Below are positions 61,013-64,000 of a stretch of 64,000 nucleotides of DNA, piece after piece (positions within the stretch are counted from its first letter, which is position 1; each line of letters opens with the position of its first letter). The DNA is from Halomonas huangheensis (GTDB lineage Bacteria > Pseudomonadota > Gammaproteobacteria > Pseudomonadales > Halomonadaceae). A model generated the notes under the pieces. The model was not told the DNA's origin. It made no database searches and worked only from the letters and a program-made list of their open reading frames with translations. The position numbers were made by a program, and so were the translations under genes. Location of the stretch: the NCBI RefSeq assembly GCF_001431725.1, contig NZ_CP013106.1:1550001-1614000 (forward strand), in the 5' to 3' direction.

Positions 61013-61246
61013 GGCGGGATCTCCTCGCGGCTCTGGATTCTCCCGATGTTGCGTGGGGGAATGGCCGAATTGTGCTTGTGGTCTATGCCTGGCTGAGGCT
61101 GTGACAGAGCAATGGCAGGCAAGATCCAGATGTCTTTCAGTGTGGTTCAGTGCCGCTGAAAGTGCTCGTTGGCTGCTGCTTCATTGACCCTGGCGGTACG
61201 CTATGCTTTGCTCATCAAAACCAAGCAAGCGCTAGTGTAACTGCGG
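61013..61246. promoter_or_regulatory. Divergent promoter region between thiolase and TetR genes
   Basis: A 234-base region that should hold both promoters. ACCAAGCAAGCGCT near 61220-61233 resembles half of the AAGCAAGCGCTTG-like operators of acyl-CoA-responsive TetR regulators, but its other half is not complementary. Confidence 0.3.
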
Positions 61247-61822
61247 ATGAATGTAATGAATGACTCGCCCCGCCGCAAGGAACTCACCCGTCTCGCCGCT
61301 CAGCTTTTCGTCCAGGAAGGTTTTGATCGCACCACTGTGCGGATGCTGGCGCAGGAAATGGGTATCAAGTCCGGCAGCCTTTTCCATCATTTCCGCGACA
61401 AGCAGGAAATTCTGGCCGTTGTGATCGAGGAGGGCACGCAGAACGCATTGCTGCTTGCTCGGCAGGCACTCGGACGTAGTGACTCCGATCCGTTGGCGCG
61501 GCTTCATGCGCTGGCCAGGGCCCACCTCGAAACACTACTGACCGATCGCAATGCTCACGTGGTGGCACTGTACGAATGGCGGCGCCTCGATGGCGAAGCC
61601 CGTGAGCACCTTACTCATCTGCGTGATGCTTATGAACAGCTGTGGAACGAGGTCATTGATGACGCGATCCAGGCTGGATTGGTCAAGGGAGATGGACCCC
61701 TGGTCGCACGGTTTGTTCTCGGAGCTCTCAATTGGACAGTGCGTTGGTATGACCCGGATGGGCCACGTCAGCCGGATCAACTGGCCGACGAACTGGTGTC
61801 CATGATCACTCAGGGCCACTGA
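61247..61822 (+). CDS. TetR-family transcriptional regulator
   Basis: A 191-residue repressor with an N-terminal TetR helix-turn-helix (about residues 10-57, including LFVQEGFDRTTVRMLA and GIKSGSLFHHFRDKQEIL) and a helical ligand-binding domain. The GSLFHHF form is common in regulators of acyl-CoA catabolism. It is divergent from thiolase and upstream of the acyl-CoA synthetase, so it probably controls both. ATG 61256 is an alternative start. Confidence 0.88.
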   Translation: MNVMNDSPRRKELTRLAAQLFVQEGFDRTTVRMLAQEMGIKSGSLFHHFRDKQEILAVVIEEGTQNALLLARQALGRSDSDPLARLHALARAHLETLLTDRNAHVVALYEWRRLDGEAREHLTHLRDAYEQLWNEVIDDAIQAGLVKGDGPLVARFVLGALNWTVRWYDPDGPRQPDQLADELVSMITQGH

Positions 61823-62050
61823 TTCGCTGTAACCTTCATACACTGGTCATGCCTGGTCTCCGACCATGGTCCAGGCGAGGCGTCCTTGTGTGCTGGTTCG
61901 GAAGGTTCTAGCTTGTAATCGGCGCTTGCAAAGTTAACGTTTACGTCAACGGAATATGCGGCGCGAGAGCGCTGAAGCTATCCGACAATTACAGCACCGG
62001 CCCAGCAATCGTAGAACCAGTCCAACAATTACTATTCATGAGGACATCAC

Positions 62051-63715
62051 ATGACCAGCCAAACCAGCCCGAGCGGCGCAGCCGACTATGCCGAATATCT
62101 GACCGATTTCCGTATCGAGGACGTGATTGCACGCCTCGATGACCATGCGGATGGATGCTTCAACGCTTATGAGTCCTGTTGTGGCAAGCATGTGCGCGCG
62201 GGAAGAGGGAATGTCGAGGCGCTTGTCCATGAAGCGATGGATGGGACCGTCACTCGGCTGACCTACGCTGAGCTCGATTCAAGCAGTGCTCGATTGGCAG
62301 GCTGGTTGGCGCAGCGGGGTATCGGGCGCGGTGATCGCGTGGCCTGCATGTTGCCGCGCTCACCACAGTTGCTGATCGCAGTTCTGGCCAGCTGGCGATT
62401 GGGGGCGGTGTATCAACCGTTGTTCACTGCGTTTGGATCGGATGCGGTGGAATTCCGTCTGGCGCGAGCCGATACGAAGTTGGTGATCACCGATACTGCC
62501 AACCGCAGCAAGTTTGATACGCTCTCCACTTGCCCTCCGGTGTTGTCTGTCGACGGCCCCGATAGCACTCATCAGGAGGATCTGGACTGGTCTGTGGCGA
62601 TGGCGAGCCCTGCACTCGCGACGCCACCACCACGCTTACCGAGCGACGCTCCCTTTCTGCAGATGTTCACTTCCGGTACCGTCGGCAAGCCCAAGGGTGT
62701 CGCGGTTCCATTGTCGGCTCTGGTGGCGTTTCATCTCTACATGGAACTGGCCATTGACCTGCGTGAGGATGATTGCTTCTGGAACATGGCCGATCCCGGC
62801 TGGGCCTACGGGCTCTACTATGCGATTACCGGCCCCTTGCTGCTGGGCGTTACTACCCATTTCTGTGAAGCCGGCTTCTCCGCCGAAGGCGCTCTGGCCT
62901 TCATGCAGCGCCACGCGATCACCAACTTTGCCGCCGCTCCTACCGCCTACCGCCTGATGAAAGCCTCCGGAATCTTCGAGCAGGCCGAAGCCGGACTGTG
63001 TCTGCGGGTCGCCAGTTCTGCGGGGGAGTCCCTCAATCCCGAGGTCGTCAACTGGGTGGCGAAAGCACTGGGTTGTCCCGTCATGGACCATTATGGTCAG
63101 ACCGAAACCGGCATGGTCTGCAACAACCATCACCGATTGGAGCATGTGCGCGAGCATGGTGGTATGGGAGTGCCGATGCCGGGATATCGGCTGGTGGTGC
63201 TGGATGCCGAGTATCGAGAGTTGCCTGCGGGTGAGCCGGGCGTACTGGCGGTGGATGTGGCGCGCTCACCGGTGATGTTCTTTTGCGGATATACCTGGCA
63301 GGAGAAGGATCCCTTCGTGGACGGCTATTATCTGACCGGTGATGTGGTGGTGGGTAACGAAGACGGTAGCTTCCAGTTTGCTGGACGCGATGACGATATC
63401 ATCACCACGGCGGGGTATCGCGTGGGCCCCACCGATGTCGAGAACTCGGTGTTGACGCATCCTGCAGTCGCGGAGTCGGCTGCGGTGGGCCAGCCGGATG
63501 AGATTCGTGGCGAGATCATCAAGTCCTATGTTGTTCTGCGCGACGGTTTCGAGAGCAGCGATGCACTGGCGGAAGAGATTCGCCAGCAGGTACGAGAGCG
63601 GCTTTCGAGCCATGCCTATCCCCGCATTATCGAATTCGTCGATGCCCTACCCAAGACCCCGAGCGGCAAGATTCAGCGCTTCAAACTACGGGCAGATGCC
63701 GCCTCGGGAGCATGA
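62051..63715 (+). CDS. Acyl-CoA synthetase (AMP-forming)
   Basis: A 554-residue adenylate-forming enzyme that activates a short- or medium-chain acid to its CoA thioester. The motifs are FTSGTVGKPKGVA (AMP-binding), YGQTETGMVC and YYLTGDV, with a hinge in AGRDDDIITTAGYRVGP and the C-terminal lysine in PKTPSGKIQRF. NMADPGWAYGLYYA marks the acetyl/propionyl/medium-chain branch rather than FadD. The ATG at 62051 follows GAGGAC. The following SDR gene is 57 bases downstream, likely the same operon. Confidence 0.9.
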   Translation: MTSQTSPSGAADYAEYLTDFRIEDVIARLDDHADGCFNAYESCCGKHVRAGRGNVEALVHEAMDGTVTRLTYAELDSSSARLAGWLAQRGIGRGDRVACMLPRSPQLLIAVLASWRLGAVYQPLFTAFGSDAVEFRLARADTKLVITDTANRSKFDTLSTCPPVLSVDGPDSTHQEDLDWSVAMASPALATPPPRLPSDAPFLQMFTSGTVGKPKGVAVPLSALVAFHLYMELAIDLREDDCFWNMADPGWAYGLYYAITGPLLLGVTTHFCEAGFSAEGALAFMQRHAITNFAAAPTAYRLMKASGIFEQAEAGLCLRVASSAGESLNPEVVNWVAKALGCPVMDHYGQTETGMVCNNHHRLEHVREHGGMGVPMPGYRLVVLDAEYRELPAGEPGVLAVDVARSPVMFFCGYTWQEKDPFVDGYYLTGDVVVGNEDGSFQFAGRDDDIITTAGYRVGPTDVENSVLTHPAVAESAAVGQPDEIRGEIIKSYVVLRDGFESSDALAEEIRQQVRERLSSHAYPRIIEFVDALPKTPSGKIQRFKLRADAASGA

Positions 63716-63772
63716 ATTGTGCTGTCTCGGCGAGAGTGGTCGTCGGGAAGCAGTTCCAAGGAGTGAATAACG

Positions 63773-64000
63773 ATGTACATAGCGTCTAGAACCTTCCTGA
63801 TTACCGGTGCTGCTTCAGGGCTCGGTGCAGCCTGTGCCGAGCGACTGGTTGAGGAAGGGGGGCGGGTAGTGCTCTGCGACCTCAGTGATGCCATCGAGGA
63901 TCTTTCCGCGCGACTGGGAGCGGCGGCGATTGCCGTGCGTACCGATGTCACTTCGGCTGAAGACATGCAGGCGGCGGTTGACGCGGCAGTAGCTCATGGC
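63773..64000 (+). CDS. Short-chain dehydrogenase/reductase, 3' end outside window
   Basis: The first 76 codons of an SDR. The NAD(P)-binding glycine motif TGAASGLG is followed by AERLVEEGGRVVLCDLSD, an acidic residue after strand 2 that suggests NAD, and RTDVTSAEDM. The 3-hydroxyacyl-CoA dehydrogenase (HSD10-like) branch fits both this start and its neighbours, an acyl-CoA synthetase and a thiolase. The ATG at 63773 follows AAGGAG at 9 bases. The catalytic Ser-Tyr-Lys lies beyond the window. Confidence 0.85.
   Translation, partial: MYIASRTFLITGAASGLGAACAERLVEEGGRVVLCDLSDAIEDLSARLGAAAIAVRTDVTSAEDMQAAVDAAVAHG

Noticed and set aside
61220..61233. Full TetR operator in the thiolase/TetR gap
   Set aside because: Only one half-site fits (ACCAAGCAAGCGCT); the other half is not complementary, so it is listed only as part of the promoter region.

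Overview
The window looks like chromosomal DNA from a GC-rich gammaproteobacterium, most likely Halomonas or a close relative (Halomonadaceae). This is inferred from the look of the proteins and from gene orders shared with Pseudomonas and Halomonas: dnaX-ybaB-recR, rnd-ycgL-ycgN, and mlaA-PP2C-STAS-tal. I see no intact transposase, prophage, CRISPR array, rRNA or tRNA.

Region 1 (1-14335) is a near-continuous aerobic (oxygen-dependent) cobalamin cluster: a von Willebrand A chelatase-type protein (cut by the window edge), cobB, cobW, cobN, cobG, cobH, cobI, cobJ, cobK, cobL, cobE, cobM and cobF. Most neighbours overlap by 1-10 bases, so they are probably translationally coupled. cobK is inverted inside the cluster: it shares a CATG start region with cobL and its 3' end overlaps cobJ. 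CobF and CobG mark the aerobic route. cobA, the later amidation and nucleotide-loop genes, and cobS/cobT are not in view.

Region 2 (14432-26775) is mixed housekeeping and accessory: a HerA-like ATPase (DUF853), an Rpn/YhgA-type nuclease, a PLP-dependent cysteine synthase/desulfhydrase homologue with an Lrp/AsnC regulator, an aldo/keto reductase, an exported M20 amidohydrolase, an exported metallo-beta-lactamase-fold hydrolase, a Sad-like semialdehyde dehydrogenase, a DUF533/TerB protein and an unknown membrane coiled-coil protein.

Region 3 (27097-38324) holds dnaX-ybaB-recR, rnd-ycgL-ycgN, a lipoprotein, oligopeptidase B and a vWA membrane protein. Region 4 (38325-39798) is gene-poor. It contains a 53-residue bacterial metallothionein with its own terminator, a strong minus-strand terminator, and inverted and direct repeats that may be insertion-sequence debris.

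Region 5 (39799-52986) has a YafJ-type amidotransferase, fadD, hrpA, a FabH-type ketoacyl synthase, mlaA, a SpoIIE-type phosphatase plus STAS partner-switching pair, transaldolase and a Bcr/CflA efflux pump. Region 6 (52986-58396) has a TauE-type permease and then a PHO-box-driven pstSCAB operon without phoU. Region 7 (58541-64000) has an MFS transporter, a thiolase, a TetR regulator, an acyl-CoA synthetase and the start of a short-chain dehydrogenase, which together look like an acyl-CoA metabolism locus.

The most unusual feature is the number of short tandem repeats. About ten arrays with units of 6-18 bases occur in 64 kb. Most are in intergenic DNA and several start within a few bases of a stop codon. 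At least two 15-base arrays, and perhaps a third inside cobN, share a core. The 7-base word GAGCTAC occurs both as a ten-copy array and inside a terminator hairpin between convergent genes. Gene functions rest on motif recognition by eye; no database search was run.
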